Shown: piece after piece, positions 16,384 to 24,664 of the stretch
Layout of the letters: every line of letters begins with the position of its first letter
Position numbering within the stretch: position 1 is the stretch's first letter
Assembly: GCA_905201915.1 (NCBI GenBank)
Contig: CAJKQE010000011.1
Coordinates: 1 to 44,366 of the forward strand
DNA: 44,366 nucleotides
Direction: 5' to 3'
Origin: an uncultured Lachnospiraceae bacterium
Lineage (GTDB): Bacteria; Bacillota; Clostridia; Lachnospirales; Lachnospiraceae
Program-made: the position numbers and the translations under genes
Notes under the pieces: generated by a model
What the model was told of the DNA's origin: nothing
The model's database searches: none
What the model saw: the letters and a program-made list of their open reading frames with translations, nothing else

Positions 16384-18057
16384 ATGCAGATGACAGGAGC
16401 ACAGATTGTGATAGAATGTTTGAAGGAACAGGGAGTAGACACTGTTTTCGGATATCCGGGAGGAACCATTCTAAATATATATGACGAATTATATAAGCAT
16501 CAGGGAGAAATTCGCCATGTGCTGACTTCTCATGAACAGGGGGCAGCTCATGCGGCAGACGGATATGCACGTTCCACAGGAAAAGTAGGCGTATGTCTGG
16601 CTACCAGCGGTCCGGGAGCAACAAATTTAGTAACCGGTATTGCAACTGCACAGATGGACTCTATTCCTGTTGTTGCCATTACCTGCAATGTAGGACTGCC
16701 TTTACTTGGAAAAGATAGTTTTCAAGAAGTAGATATTGCAGGAGTGGTAATGCCTATTACGAAGCATAGTTTTATTGTAAAAGATGTTACAAAGCTGGCA
16801 AAGACCATTCGACGGGCTTTTGTAATTGCAAAAAGCGGAAGACCGGGACCGGTTCTGGTAGATATTCCAAAGGATATTACAGCAAATACAACGGAATTTA
16901 AACCTTACGTACCTACACCTGTAAAGCCATATACGGCAGAGATTAGACAGGAAGATATTGATTGTGCAGTAGAAATGATTAAACAGGCAAAATGTCCTTT
17001 CCTCTTTGTAGGAGGAGGGGCAGTGGCTTCCAGTGCATGGGAGGAAGTGCGTAAGCTTTCTCATAATCTTCAAATTCCGGTAACAGACTCTTTGATGGGA
17101 AAAGGTGTATTTTCAGGAGAAGATCCTTATTATACAGGAATGTTGGGGATGCATGGAACAAAAGCATCAAATCTGGGTGTGACAAAGTGTGACCTTTTGA
17201 TTGCTGTAGGAGCCAGATTTTCAGACCGTGTAATCGGAAATCCCAGAAATTTTGCAAGAAATGCAAAAGTAATTCATATTGATGTAGATGCTGCGGAAAT
17301 TAACAAAAATATATTAGTGGACTGCAGTATTGTAGGAGATGCAAAAGAAATCCTCAAACAATTAAACGAAAGATTAAGTCCTTGTCAGAGAGAAGAATGG
17401 ATTCATTATATTGAACAGTTAAAAGAGAAATATCCTTTAAAATATAGACAGGAAGGGCTTACCGGACCGGCAATCATTGAAGAATTGTACAGACAGACAA
17501 AGGGAAATGCCATTATTGTTACAGAAGTAGGACAGCATCAGATGTGGGCAGCCCAGTATTATAAGTATAATATGCCGAGAACCTTTTTGTCCTCCGGAGG
17601 ACTGGGAACTATGGGATATGGATTGGGAGCTGCCATTGGAGCAAAAATGGGAAACCCTGACAAGATTGTCATCAATGTTGCAGGAGATGGTTGTTTCCGT
17701 ATGAATATGAATGAAATTGCCACAGCTACCAGAAATAATATGCCTCTTATTCAGGTAGTGGTTAATAATCAGGTATTGGGTATGGTACGTCAGTGGCAGA
17801 CTTTATTTTATGAGGGAAGATATTCAAATACAGTTTTACAGGATAAAGTAGATTTTGTGAAACTGGCTGAGGCAATGGGTGCAGTGGGTATTCGTGTTAC
17901 AACAAAAGAAGAATTGCCAAAAGCTATTGCAAAAGCCATTGAACTGAATACAACGGTTGTCTTGGATTGTATGATTGACAGTGATGATAAGGTATTTCCA
18001 ATGGTTCCGGCAGGAGCAAATATTGAAGATGCTTTTGATGAAGATGATTTATCATAA
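16384..18057 (+). CDS. ilvB: Acetolactate synthase, large (catalytic) subunit
   Basis: This 557-aa TPP- and FAD-dependent enzyme condenses pyruvate to acetolactate, or with 2-oxobutyrate, at the start of branched-chain amino-acid synthesis. Catalytic E51 lies in the HEQGAAHAADGYAR motif. The GPGATNLVTGIATA block and the C-terminal TPP/Mg motif GDGCFRMNMNEIATA with NNQVLGMVRQWQ are present. The ATG at 16384 sits 8 nt after GGGGAGG; a TTG at 16378 is too close and the ATG at 16390 is less well placed. No regulatory small subunit (ilvN) or ilvC follows. A terminator lies immediately after the stop. The sequence favours an anabolic AHAS over a catabolic AlsS because of the ilvD/leuB context. Confidence 0.95.
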   Translation: MQMTGAQIVIECLKEQGVDTVFGYPGGTILNIYDELYKHQGEIRHVLTSHEQGAAHAADGYARSTGKVGVCLATSGPGATNLVTGIATAQMDSIPVVAITCNVGLPLLGKDSFQEVDIAGVVMPITKHSFIVKDVTKLAKTIRRAFVIAKSGRPGPVLVDIPKDITANTTEFKPYVPTPVKPYTAEIRQEDIDCAVEMIKQAKCPFLFVGGGAVASSAWEEVRKLSHNLQIPVTDSLMGKGVFSGEDPYYTGMLGMHGTKASNLGVTKCDLLIAVGARFSDRVIGNPRNFARNAKVIHIDVDAAEINKNILVDCSIVGDAKEILKQLNERLSPCQREEWIHYIEQLKEKYPLKYRQEGLTGPAIIEELYRQTKGNAIIVTEVGQHQMWAAQYYKYNMPRTFLSSGGLGTMGYGLGAAIGAKMGNPDKIVINVAGDGCFRMNMNEIATATRNNMPLIQVVVNNQVLGMVRQWQTLFYEGRYSNTVLQDKVDFVKLAEAMGAVGIRVTTKEELPKAIAKAIELNTTVVLDCMIDSDDKVFPMVPAGANIEDAFDEDDLS

Positions 18058-18086
18058 TTGTCTTCTGTATAAAGACAAATGTTTTT
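18058..18086 (+). terminator. Intrinsic terminator after ilvB
   Basis: TTGTCTT (18058-18064) pairs with AAGACAA (18072-18078) around a 7-nt loop, followed by ATGTTTTT. It starts on the base after the ilvB stop codon. Confidence 0.75.
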
Positions 18087-18087
18087 A

Positions 18088-18116
18088 TTGACAGATATAA
18101 GTGAAAGGTTTATCAT
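18088..18116 (+). promoter_or_regulatory. Promoter of serC-serA
   Basis: A perfect TTGACA (18088-18093) and TATCAT (18111-18116) are spaced by 17 nt, directly after the ilvB terminator. Transcription should start near 18123, giving a leader of about 80 nt. Confidence 0.8.
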
Positions 18117-18127
18117 AAAGAATAAGC

Positions 18128-18173
18128 AAAAGAGGTGCCATGTATTCCCAGGAGGAGTAGATGGCACACTTTT
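18128..18173 (+). promoter_or_regulatory. Leader hairpin with a six-codon micro-ORF upstream of serC
   Basis: GTGCCAT (18135-18141) pairs perfectly with ATGGCAC (18161-18167), and outer AAAAG (18128-18132) pairs with CTTTT (18069+100, i.e. 18169-18173) across small bulges. The 19-nt loop contains a CAGGAGGAG sequence. ATG TAT TCC CAG GAG GAG TAG starts inside the stem (18140-18160). No U-tract follows, so it is not an ordinary terminator. A role in control or mRNA stability of serC is possible but unproven. Confidence 0.5.
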
Positions 18174-18201
18174 GTAAAAGGCATTTAGAGGAGGATGAGT
18201 C

Positions 18202-19293
18202 ATGAGCAGAGTATATAATTTTTCAGCAGGACCTGCAGTATTACCGGAGGAAGTATTAAGAGAAGCATCGGAAGAAATGTTGGATTACAGAGGGTGCGGA
18301 ATGTCTGTGATGGAAATGAGTCATCGCTCGAAGATGTTTGAGAGAATTTTAGAAGAAGCAGAAGCAGATTTTCGGGAATTACTTCATATTCCTGATAACT
18401 ATAAAGTTCTGTTTATGCAGGGTGGTGCCAGCCAGCAATTTGCGGCAATTCCTATGAACCTTATGAAAAATAAAGTGGCAGATTATATTGTAACAGGTCA
18501 GTGGGCAAAAAAGGCATGGCAGGAAGCACAGAAATACGGAAAAGCGAATAAAATAGCATCTTCTGAGGACAAGATGTATTCTTATATACCGGATTGCAGT
18601 GATTTAGAAATTGATGAACATGCAGATTATGTATATATCTGTGAAAATAACACAATTTACGGTACGAAGTTTAAAACACTTCCAAATACCAAGGGAAAAC
18701 CTTTGGTGGCTGACGTATCTTCCTGTTTTTTGTCAGAACCGGTGGATATAGAGAAATATGGGATTATGTACGGAGGTGTTCAGAAAAACATCGGACCGGC
18801 AGGTATGGTGATTTCTGTTATTCGAGAGGATTTGATTTCCGAGGATGTAATTCCTGAAACGCCTACCATGTTACGATTTAAAACCCATGCAGACGCTAAT
18901 TCTCTTTATAATACTCCAAATACATATTGTATTTATATGTGTGGCAAAGTATTTCAATGGCTGAAAAAACAGGGCGGACTGGAAGCTATGAAAAAATACA
19001 ACGAAGAAAAAGCGAAGATGCTGTATGATTTCTTAGACAGTAGTAAAATGTTCCAGGGTACAGTAATAAAAGAGGATCGTTCTCTTATGAATATTCCATT
19101 TGTTACAGGAAATAAAGAGTTGGATGCTAAATTTGTAAAAGAAGCAGAACAAGCAGGCTTATATAATTTAAAAGGACATCGTACGGTAGGTGGTATGCGT
19201 GCCAGTCTCTATAATGCAATGCCTATGGAAGGAGTAAAAGAGCTGGTAGCATTTATGAAGAACTTTGAGGAGGGAAATTTGAAGTATGTATGA
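18202..19293 (+). CDS. serC: Phosphoserine aminotransferase
   Basis: This 363-aa PLP enzyme converts 3-phosphohydroxypyruvate to phosphoserine. The N-terminal YNFSAGPAVLPEEVL, the GGASQQF phosphate-binding segment and the Schiff-base lysine K195 in GVQKNIGPAG are diagnostic of SerC. Length is normal. The ribosome site is AGAGGAGGATG. serA starts 8 nt before the serC stop, so the two are translationally coupled. Phosphoserine phosphatase is not nearby. Confidence 0.97.
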   Translation: MSRVYNFSAGPAVLPEEVLREASEEMLDYRGCGMSVMEMSHRSKMFERILEEAEADFRELLHIPDNYKVLFMQGGASQQFAAIPMNLMKNKVADYIVTGQWAKKAWQEAQKYGKANKIASSEDKMYSYIPDCSDLEIDEHADYVYICENNTIYGTKFKTLPNTKGKPLVADVSSCFLSEPVDIEKYGIMYGGVQKNIGPAGMVISVIREDLISEDVIPETPTMLRFKTHADANSLYNTPNTYCIYMCGKVFQWLKKQGGLEAMKKYNEEKAKMLYDFLDSSKMFQGTVIKEDRSLMNIPFVTGNKELDAKFVKEAEQAGLYNLKGHRTVGGMRASLYNAMPMEGVKELVAFMKNFEEGNLKYV

Positions 19294-20449
19294 GTATTAT
19301 TGTTTAAATCCAATTTCAGCGGTAGGGCTTGATAAGTTTCCTGCAAAATATGAAAATACGGATTGTATGCAGGAAGCAGATGCTATATTGGTGAGAAGTG
19401 CAGATATGCATAATCTGGAAGTGAATGAAAAAACAGCAGCTGTGGCAAGAGCCGGAGCAGGTGTGAATAACATTCCTTTAGAAAAAATGACAAAAAAGGG
19501 TGTTGTGGTATTTAATACACCGGGAGCAAATGCTAACGGAGTAAAAGAAATGGTAATCGCAGGAATGCTGCTGGCATCCAGAGATATTATCGGAGGCATT
19601 GAGTGGCTGGAAAAACAGGATGTAACAGAGGATATTGCCAAAAGAGCAGAAAAGCAGAAAAAGCAATTTGCAGGATGTGAAATCAGCGGTAAAAAATTAG
19701 GTATTATTGGACTTGGTGCTATTGGAGTGCGCGTTGCCAATGCAGCAATTCATCTGGGAATGGAAGTGTATGGATATGATCCATATATTTCGGTAGATGC
19801 AGCATGGAATTTATCAAGAAGTATATACCATATCAATGATATTAATATGATATATCGTGACTGTGATTATATTACCATTCATGTACCTTTAACAGATGCA
19901 ACGAAAAAGATGATTGGAAAAGAAGAAATCGCTCAGATGAAAGAGGATGTGGTTCTTTTGAATTTTGCCAGAGATTTGCTGGTAGATGAAGAAGCTGTTT
20001 GCGAAGCATTAAAAGCCGGAAAAATGAAAAAATATGTGACAGACTTTGCAAATCCTACCGTTGCTAATGCACCGAATACTTTAGTAACACCTCATCTTGG
20101 AGCTTCTACGGAAGAATCTGAGGATAACTGTGCAGTTATGGCAGTAAAACAGCTTATGGATTATTTGGAAAATGGAAACATTAAAAATTCAGTAAATTAT
20201 CCAAGCTGTGATGGTGGTACCTGTATTGATGCAGGGCGTTTAACTATAAACCACAAGAATATTCCAAATATGATTTCTCAGTTCACAAAAGTATTAGGTG
20301 ATGCAGGAGTCAATATTGCCAATATGATTAACAAAAGTAAAGGTGATTTTGCTTATACCATGATTGATGTTACTTCACCGATTTCTAAAGAAGTAGCTCA
20401 GGCATTAAAATCAATTGAGGAAGTATACAGAGTAAGAATTATAAAATAA
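19286..20449 (+). CDS. serA: D-3-phosphoglycerate dehydrogenase, short ACT-domain type
   Basis: This 387-aa NAD-dependent enzyme performs the first step of serine synthesis. The Rossmann motif GLGAIG is at 142-147, active-site R229 in NFARDLL and H270 in TPHLGAS. A C-terminal ACT domain (about 315-387) is likely to give serine feedback inhibition. The segment where the usual catalytic glutamate (DxFxxE) is expected reads DFANPT (253-258), without a Glu; this seems a subfamily trait or a true loss. The ATG overlaps serC and is preceded by GAGGAGGG. The following importer gene begins only 24 nt later without a visible terminator. Confidence 0.93.
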   Translation: MYEYYCLNPISAVGLDKFPAKYENTDCMQEADAILVRSADMHNLEVNEKTAAVARAGAGVNNIPLEKMTKKGVVVFNTPGANANGVKEMVIAGMLLASRDIIGGIEWLEKQDVTEDIAKRAEKQKKQFAGCEISGKKLGIIGLGAIGVRVANAAIHLGMEVYGYDPYISVDAAWNLSRSIYHINDINMIYRDCDYITIHVPLTDATKKMIGKEEIAQMKEDVVLLNFARDLLVDEEAVCEALKAGKMKKYVTDFANPTVANAPNTLVTPHLGASTEESEDNCAVMAVKQLMDYLENGNIKNSVNYPSCDGGTCIDAGRLTINHKNIPNMISQFTKVLGDAGVNIANMINKSKGDFAYTMIDVTSPISKEVAQALKSIEEVYRVRIIK

Positions 20450-20473
20450 ACTTTCCCCAGAAAGGAATAGAAA

Positions 20474-21493
20474 ATGAAGAAAAAGATAACGGCAATATTG
20501 TTGGCAGCAGCAATGATGGTTACAGCTTTTGCAGGATGTGGGAAAGCAGAAAAAGAAACAGAAAATCCCAAAGAAACAAGAGAAGAGGTGGCTGAAAAAA
20601 CAGAGAAAGCACCTATAGATGTGGATATTATGGCATTAAAAGGTCCGACAGCAATGGGACTTGTAGAAATGATGGAAAATTCCGATTATAATTTTTCCAT
20701 AGTAGCTTCTGTAGATGAAGTTTCACCAAAGCTTTTACAGGGAGAAACAGATATTGCCGCAATTCCGGCAAATTTGGCTTCTGTTCTCTATAATAAAACA
20801 GAAGGAGAAATTCAGGTTTTGGCAATTAACACGTTAGGAGTGTTATATATTGTAGAGAATGGAGAAACCATACAAAGTGCAGCAGATTTAAAAGGAAAGA
20901 CCATTTATGCCAGCGGAAAAGGTGCAACTCCGGAATATGCTTTAAATTACATTTTATCTTCTAATGGGATTAATCCAGAAACAGATGTTACCATTGAATG
21001 GAAAAGCGAACATTCTGAATGTGTTGCAGCTCTGGCAAGCCAGGAAAATAGTGTTGCCATGTTACCCCAGCCTTTTGTAACTACAGCACAGGCAAAAAAT
21101 TCTCAGATTAGAACAGCTCTTGATTTAACAAAGGAATGGGATGCATTACAAAAAGATGGGGAACAGAAAAGTAGTATGATTACCGGTGTAGTAGTTGCCC
21201 GCAAGGAATTTGCAGAAGAAAATCCAGAAGAAATACAGGAGTTCTTAAAGGAATATCATACTTCTGTGGACTATGTAAATGAGAATGTAAAAGATGCCGC
21301 ACAATTAATTGAAAAGTATGATATTGTACCGGCAGCAGTTGCGGAGAAGGCATTGCCTGCCTGCAATATTGTCTGCATAGATGGAGAGGAAATGAAAGAG
21401 AAACTTTCAGGATATCTGGAAGTTTTAAATGCACAAAATCCTCAGGCAGTAGGAGGAGAAATACCAGAGAATGACTTCTATTACATCCAGTAA
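20474..21493 (+). CDS. Substrate-binding lipoprotein of an NMT1/SsuA-like ABC importer
   Basis: This 339-aa protein has a lipoprotein signal peptide (about 1-21) with the lipidated cysteine at C22 (AFAGC) and a charged linker to about residue 50. The mature part resembles the NMT1/TauA/SsuA solute-binding family: a GPTAMGLVEMME loop, AAIPANLASVLYN and LKGKTIYASGKGATPEYALNYIL. Members bind sulfonates, thiamine precursors or other small organic compounds. The substrate here is not evident, and no thiamine or sulfur regulatory element precedes it. The gene overlaps the permease and lies 24 nt behind serA, so it is probably in the serCA transcript. The ribosome site is AGAAAGGAATAG. Confidence 0.85.
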   Translation: MKKKITAILLAAAMMVTAFAGCGKAEKETENPKETREEVAEKTEKAPIDVDIMALKGPTAMGLVEMMENSDYNFSIVASVDEVSPKLLQGETDIAAIPANLASVLYNKTEGEIQVLAINTLGVLYIVENGETIQSAADLKGKTIYASGKGATPEYALNYILSSNGINPETDVTIEWKSEHSECVAALASQENSVAMLPQPFVTTAQAKNSQIRTALDLTKEWDALQKDGEQKSSMITGVVVARKEFAEENPEEIQEFLKEYHTSVDYVNENVKDAAQLIEKYDIVPAAVAEKALPACNIVCIDGEEMKEKLSGYLEVLNAQNPQAVGGEIPENDFYYIQ

Positions 21494-22229
21494 AAAAATA
21501 AAATTATGGGCAGTGGTTTTCTGGCTGCTTATATGGGAAATAGCCAGTATATGGCTGAAGCAGGAGATACTATTAGTATCTCCTGTTGCTGTTCTAAAAA
21601 GGCTCAGTGTTTTGATTTTTGAAGGCTCTTTTTGGAAAACCATTGGATTTTCTTTCTGTCGCATTATCGGAGGATTTTTCCTTGGGGTTTTAGCAGGAGT
21701 GTTGGGAGGAAGTATCGCATCAAAATTTACTAAAATACAGGAATTTTTTGCGCCTCTTATTCTTGCTATGAAATCCGTTCCGGTTGCGTCTTTTGTTATT
21801 TTAATTTTAATTTGGGTTCCTTCAGAAAACCTCTCTGTGACCATTTCTTTTCTCATGGTATTCCCTGTGATGTATACCAATGTATTAAATGGTATTCACA
21901 ATACAGATAAAAATCTTTTGGAAATGGCACAGGTTTTTGGGATATCAGGAAAAAATAAAATATGCTATATTTATCTCTCTGAAGTTTTGCCGTTTTTCAG
22001 GGCAGGATGCAGTGTGTCTTTAGGACTGTGCTGGAAGGCAGGAGTAGCTGCTGAAGTAATTGGAATTCCTGATGGTTCTATAGGTGAGAAACTGTATGAA
22101 GCAAAGGTATATCTTGATACACCAGACCTTTTTGCATGGACCATGGTAATTATTTTAATCAGTATGGTATTTGAAAAAATCTTTTTGGCAGTGATGGATA
22201 AAACAGTTCGGTGGATAGAGGAAGTATAG
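21471..22229 (+). CDS. ABC importer permease (SsuC/TauC/ThiX-like)
   Basis: This 252-aa membrane protein has about six hydrophobic segments and the BPD-permease family arrangement. The cytoplasmic coupling segment (NLLEMAQVFGISGKNKICYIYLSEVLPFFRAG) contains the EAA-type loop. GLCWKAGVAAEVIG and DTPDLFAWTMVIILIS are typical of SsuC-like permeases. The start overlaps the binding-protein gene by 23 nt and uses the AGGAGGAG inside it. The ATPase gene follows 2 nt after its stop, so the three genes form one importer. Confidence 0.88.
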   Translation: MTSITSSKKIKLWAVVFWLLIWEIASIWLKQEILLVSPVAVLKRLSVLIFEGSFWKTIGFSFCRIIGGFFLGVLAGVLGGSIASKFTKIQEFFAPLILAMKSVPVASFVILILIWVPSENLSVTISFLMVFPVMYTNVLNGIHNTDKNLLEMAQVFGISGKNKICYIYLSEVLPFFRAGCSVSLGLCWKAGVAAEVIGIPDGSIGEKLYEAKVYLDTPDLFAWTMVIILISMVFEKIFLAVMDKTVRWIEEV

Positions 22230-22231
22230 AA

Positions 22232-22819
22232 ATGGCAATTAAAATAGAAAACTTATATAAAAGTTATCAAGATAAACAAGTGTTGGAAAATCTAAATATG
22301 GAGCTTGCAGAAGGTCAGATAACTTGTATTATGGCTCCTTCCGGAAAAGGCAAAACTACGTTACTTCGTATTCTAATTGGATTGGAAAAGGCAGACAATG
22401 GCAAGATAACAGGAATGGAAGGTAAAGATATCAGTGTTGTCTTTCAAGAGGATAGGCTTTGTGAAAACTTAAATGTACTTTCTAATATTCGTCTTGTTCA
22501 AAGAGAAAAAAAAGAGGGGAAACAAGAATTTTTAAAAAAAGTCCAAAAAGGATTAGAAGAAGTAGGCCTTCTGGAATGTTCTCATCAGCCTGTAAAAGAG
22601 TTATCCGGAGGAATGAAAAGACGTGTGGCAATTTTAAGAGCATTATATGCAAAATGGGATATACTGTTTTTAGACGAACCCTTCAAAGGATTAGACAAAG
22701 ACATGAAAGAAAGGGTTATCCTGTTTTTGAAGAAAAGCTGTGAAGGGAAAACAGTTATCTGTATTACCCATGAGGAAAAAGAAGCAGAAGCTTTAGGAGC
22801 AGTAATTCAATATTTATAA
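22232..22819 (+). CDS. ABC importer ATPase, compact, with atypical Walker A
   Basis: This protein of about 195 aa is shorter than the 240-260 aa usual for SsuB/TauB ATPases. Its Walker A reads APSGKGKTT, with alanine in place of the first glycine. The signature LSGGMKRRVAILRAL, Walker B LFLDEPFKGLD and switch-histidine ITHEEKEAE are intact, so it should hydrolyse ATP. The ATG at 22232 was chosen over a GTG 21 nt upstream inside the permease because AGAGGAAG lies at the right distance. It ends close to the signature and switch region, lacking the usual C-terminal extension. It energises the two upstream components. Confidence 0.88.
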   Translation: MAIKIENLYKSYQDKQVLENLNMELAEGQITCIMAPSGKGKTTLLRILIGLEKADNGKITGMEGKDISVVFQEDRLCENLNVLSNIRLVQREKKEGKQEFLKKVQKGLEEVGLLECSHQPVKELSGGMKRRVAILRALYAKWDILFLDEPFKGLDKDMKERVILFLKKSCEGKTVICITHEEKEAEALGAVIQYL

Positions 22820-22844
22820 ATAAAATATATTAGGTTCAAAATAA

Positions 22845-22940
22845 AATATCTGCCCATTTTTAGCAAATTTGTCGAGTACATCTTTGAGCCTGTAGGCTCA
22901 AAGTGAACATAGACTGTGGTGCATAAAAAGGGCAGATATT
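22845..22940. terminator. Long inverted repeat with inner hairpin between convergent operons
   Basis: AATATCTGCCC (22845-22855) pairs perfectly with GGGCAGATATT (22930-22940), and the pairing continues as TTTTTAGC with GC(A)TAAAAA. Inside is a separate perfect 9-bp hairpin, CTTTGAGCC-TGTA-GGCTCAAAG (22882-22903). The element fills most of the gap between the ABC ATPase gene and the convergent hydA gene. It may act as a bidirectional terminator, but the T-tracts are weak on both sides; a dispersed repeat or structured RNA is also possible. Confidence 0.6.
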
Positions 22941-22964
22941 CTAGTTTAATTTTGAAAGATAATA

Positions 22965-24653
22965 TTAGTATTCATCTACATGAAGCAGTTCATGTGTTTT
23001 ATCTTTTAATAATGTATCGTAAAGAGAAAGAATTAATGGATTTTCATCTGCTTTGCGAATGCTTGTTACATGGTCTGCCTGATACAGTCCGTCACGGCGG
23101 GCTGATTTGGTACGGTCACCGGCTCTTGGAGGCTGTCCGCCGCCCATGATACATCCTCTGCGGCATGCCATGATTTCAATAATATGGTAATGCTTTCTTC
23201 CGCTTTTCACATCTTCCATAACAGTCTGTGCATTGGCAAGTCCGCTGGCAACGCAGACATTTAAGTCAGTGCCTTTATAATTTACAGTGAATTCTTTAAT
23301 TCCATCGTCACCACGAGCCCCTGCTTCTGCAATGGCATCCATGGTCGCTTTATTATGGTCGTCAGCAAGGCGGCGAAGCATCGCTTCTGTAACGCCTCCG
23401 GTCACACCGAAGATAGCGCCTGCACCGGAACCAAAGCCAAAGGGCATATCGCATGCCTCTGTTTCCTGAGATGCAAAGTCAATACCGGAATTGTTAATCA
23501 TGCGGATGATTTCCGTAGTAGTCAGTACAATGTCGGTATCCTGTTCTCCGTGAGTGAAATTGTTAGAGCGCAGGATTTCCATTTTCTTTGCTGTACATGG
23601 CATAATGGAAACCACGAAGGTTTTCTTATTCTGGCTTCTTTCCGGATTTTTGTAATATTCCTTAATAACTGCCGAGAACATTCCCTGTGGGGAACGACAG
23701 GTAGATAAATTATCTTTAAACTCAGGATACTGGTCACATACAAATTTTACCCATGCAGGACAGCAGGAAGTTAGCAGAGGTAATTTTTCATTCTTTTCCA
23801 CACGGCTTAAAAATTCCTTGGACTCCTCCATAATGGTAAGGTCTGCTGCAAAGGTAGTGTCGTAAACCTCATCAAAGCCCATGCGGTGAAGAACTGCTAC
23901 CAGCTTGCCCATGACACTGTGTCCCTTTGTTAATCCGAAGGCATCGCCTACCGCTACACGGACAGCAGGAGCAACCTGTGCGATAACCCGTGTATCCGGG
24001 TCGTTGATAGCGTCCCAGACCTCATCCATATTGGTGCGGATGCTGATAGCGCCCGTTGGACAGAAAACACGGCATTGACCGCAGCTTACACAGTCTGTTT
24101 CGGAAAGCGGCTTGTCAAAGGCAGGCGTTACCATAGCATCTGTACCACGATGGGTAAAGCCTAAAACCTCCAGTCCCTGAAGTTCACGGCATGCACGAAC
24201 ACAGTTTCCGCAGAGAATACATTTATTCGGGTCACGAATAAGAGCAGGAGAGCTTGTATCTAAAGGCTTTTCCTCTCTGGTATTCTGGAAACGAACCGTA
24301 GTGATGCTCATTCTGTGAGCCAGCTCCTGCAACTTACATTCGCCGCTTTTTACACAAGTAGTACAGTCACGGCAGTGTGCGGAAAGGAGCAGTTCTACAA
24401 TCATTTTACGATATTTTTTAATTCTTCCGGAATTGGTATAAATTACCATGCCGTCTCTGGGCTCTTCTGAACAGGAAGCAAAGGTACGTCCTCTGTCATC
24501 CTCTACGGTACATAAACGACATGCGCCAAAGGTGGACAGCTCAGAATGATAGCAAAGTGTAGGTAAATCAATACCGGCTTTTCGAATGACAGAAAGTACG
24601 TTTTTTTCATCGGTAAATTCTACTTTTCTGCCGTCTATTGTCATAAATCCCAT
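22965..24653 (-). CDS. hydA: [FeFe] hydrogenase catalytic subunit HydA
   Basis: This 562-aa hydrogenase contains, in order, an N-terminal [2Fe-2S] domain (C34, C45, C48, C61), a His/Cys3 [4Fe-4S] site (H93, C97, C100, C106), two ferredoxin-like clusters (CxxCxxC at 145-155 and 188-198) and the H-cluster domain. The H-cluster motifs are complete: TSCCPAW with proton-relay C297 and ligand C298, MPCTAKKME (C353), and ACRRGCIMGGGQP (C497, C501). It lacks the extra C-terminal cluster domain of the longest HydA proteins. The ATG at 24653 lies 7 nt after AGGAGG; an ATG 6 nt earlier would be too close. It is the last gene of hydC-hydB-hydA, so it probably forms a soluble NAD-linked, possibly electron-bifurcating, hydrogenase. 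The HydEFG maturases are not in the window. Confidence 0.96.
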   Translation of the reverse strand: MGFMTIDGRKVEFTDEKNVLSVIRKAGIDLPTLCYHSELSTFGACRLCTVEDDRGRTFASCSEEPRDGMVIYTNSGRIKKYRKMIVELLLSAHCRDCTTCVKSGECKLQELAHRMSITTVRFQNTREEKPLDTSSPALIRDPNKCILCGNCVRACRELQGLEVLGFTHRGTDAMVTPAFDKPLSETDCVSCGQCRVFCPTGAISIRTNMDEVWDAINDPDTRVIAQVAPAVRVAVGDAFGLTKGHSVMGKLVAVLHRMGFDEVYDTTFAADLTIMEESKEFLSRVEKNEKLPLLTSCCPAWVKFVCDQYPEFKDNLSTCRSPQGMFSAVIKEYYKNPERSQNKKTFVVSIMPCTAKKMEILRSNNFTHGEQDTDIVLTTTEIIRMINNSGIDFASQETEACDMPFGFGSGAGAIFGVTGGVTEAMLRRLADDHNKATMDAIAEAGARGDDGIKEFTVNYKGTDLNVCVASGLANAQTVMEDVKSGRKHYHIIEIMACRRGCIMGGGQPPRAGDRTKSARRDGLYQADHVTSIRKADENPLILSLYDTLLKDKTHELLHVDEY

Positions 24654-24664
24654 AATCATCCCTC

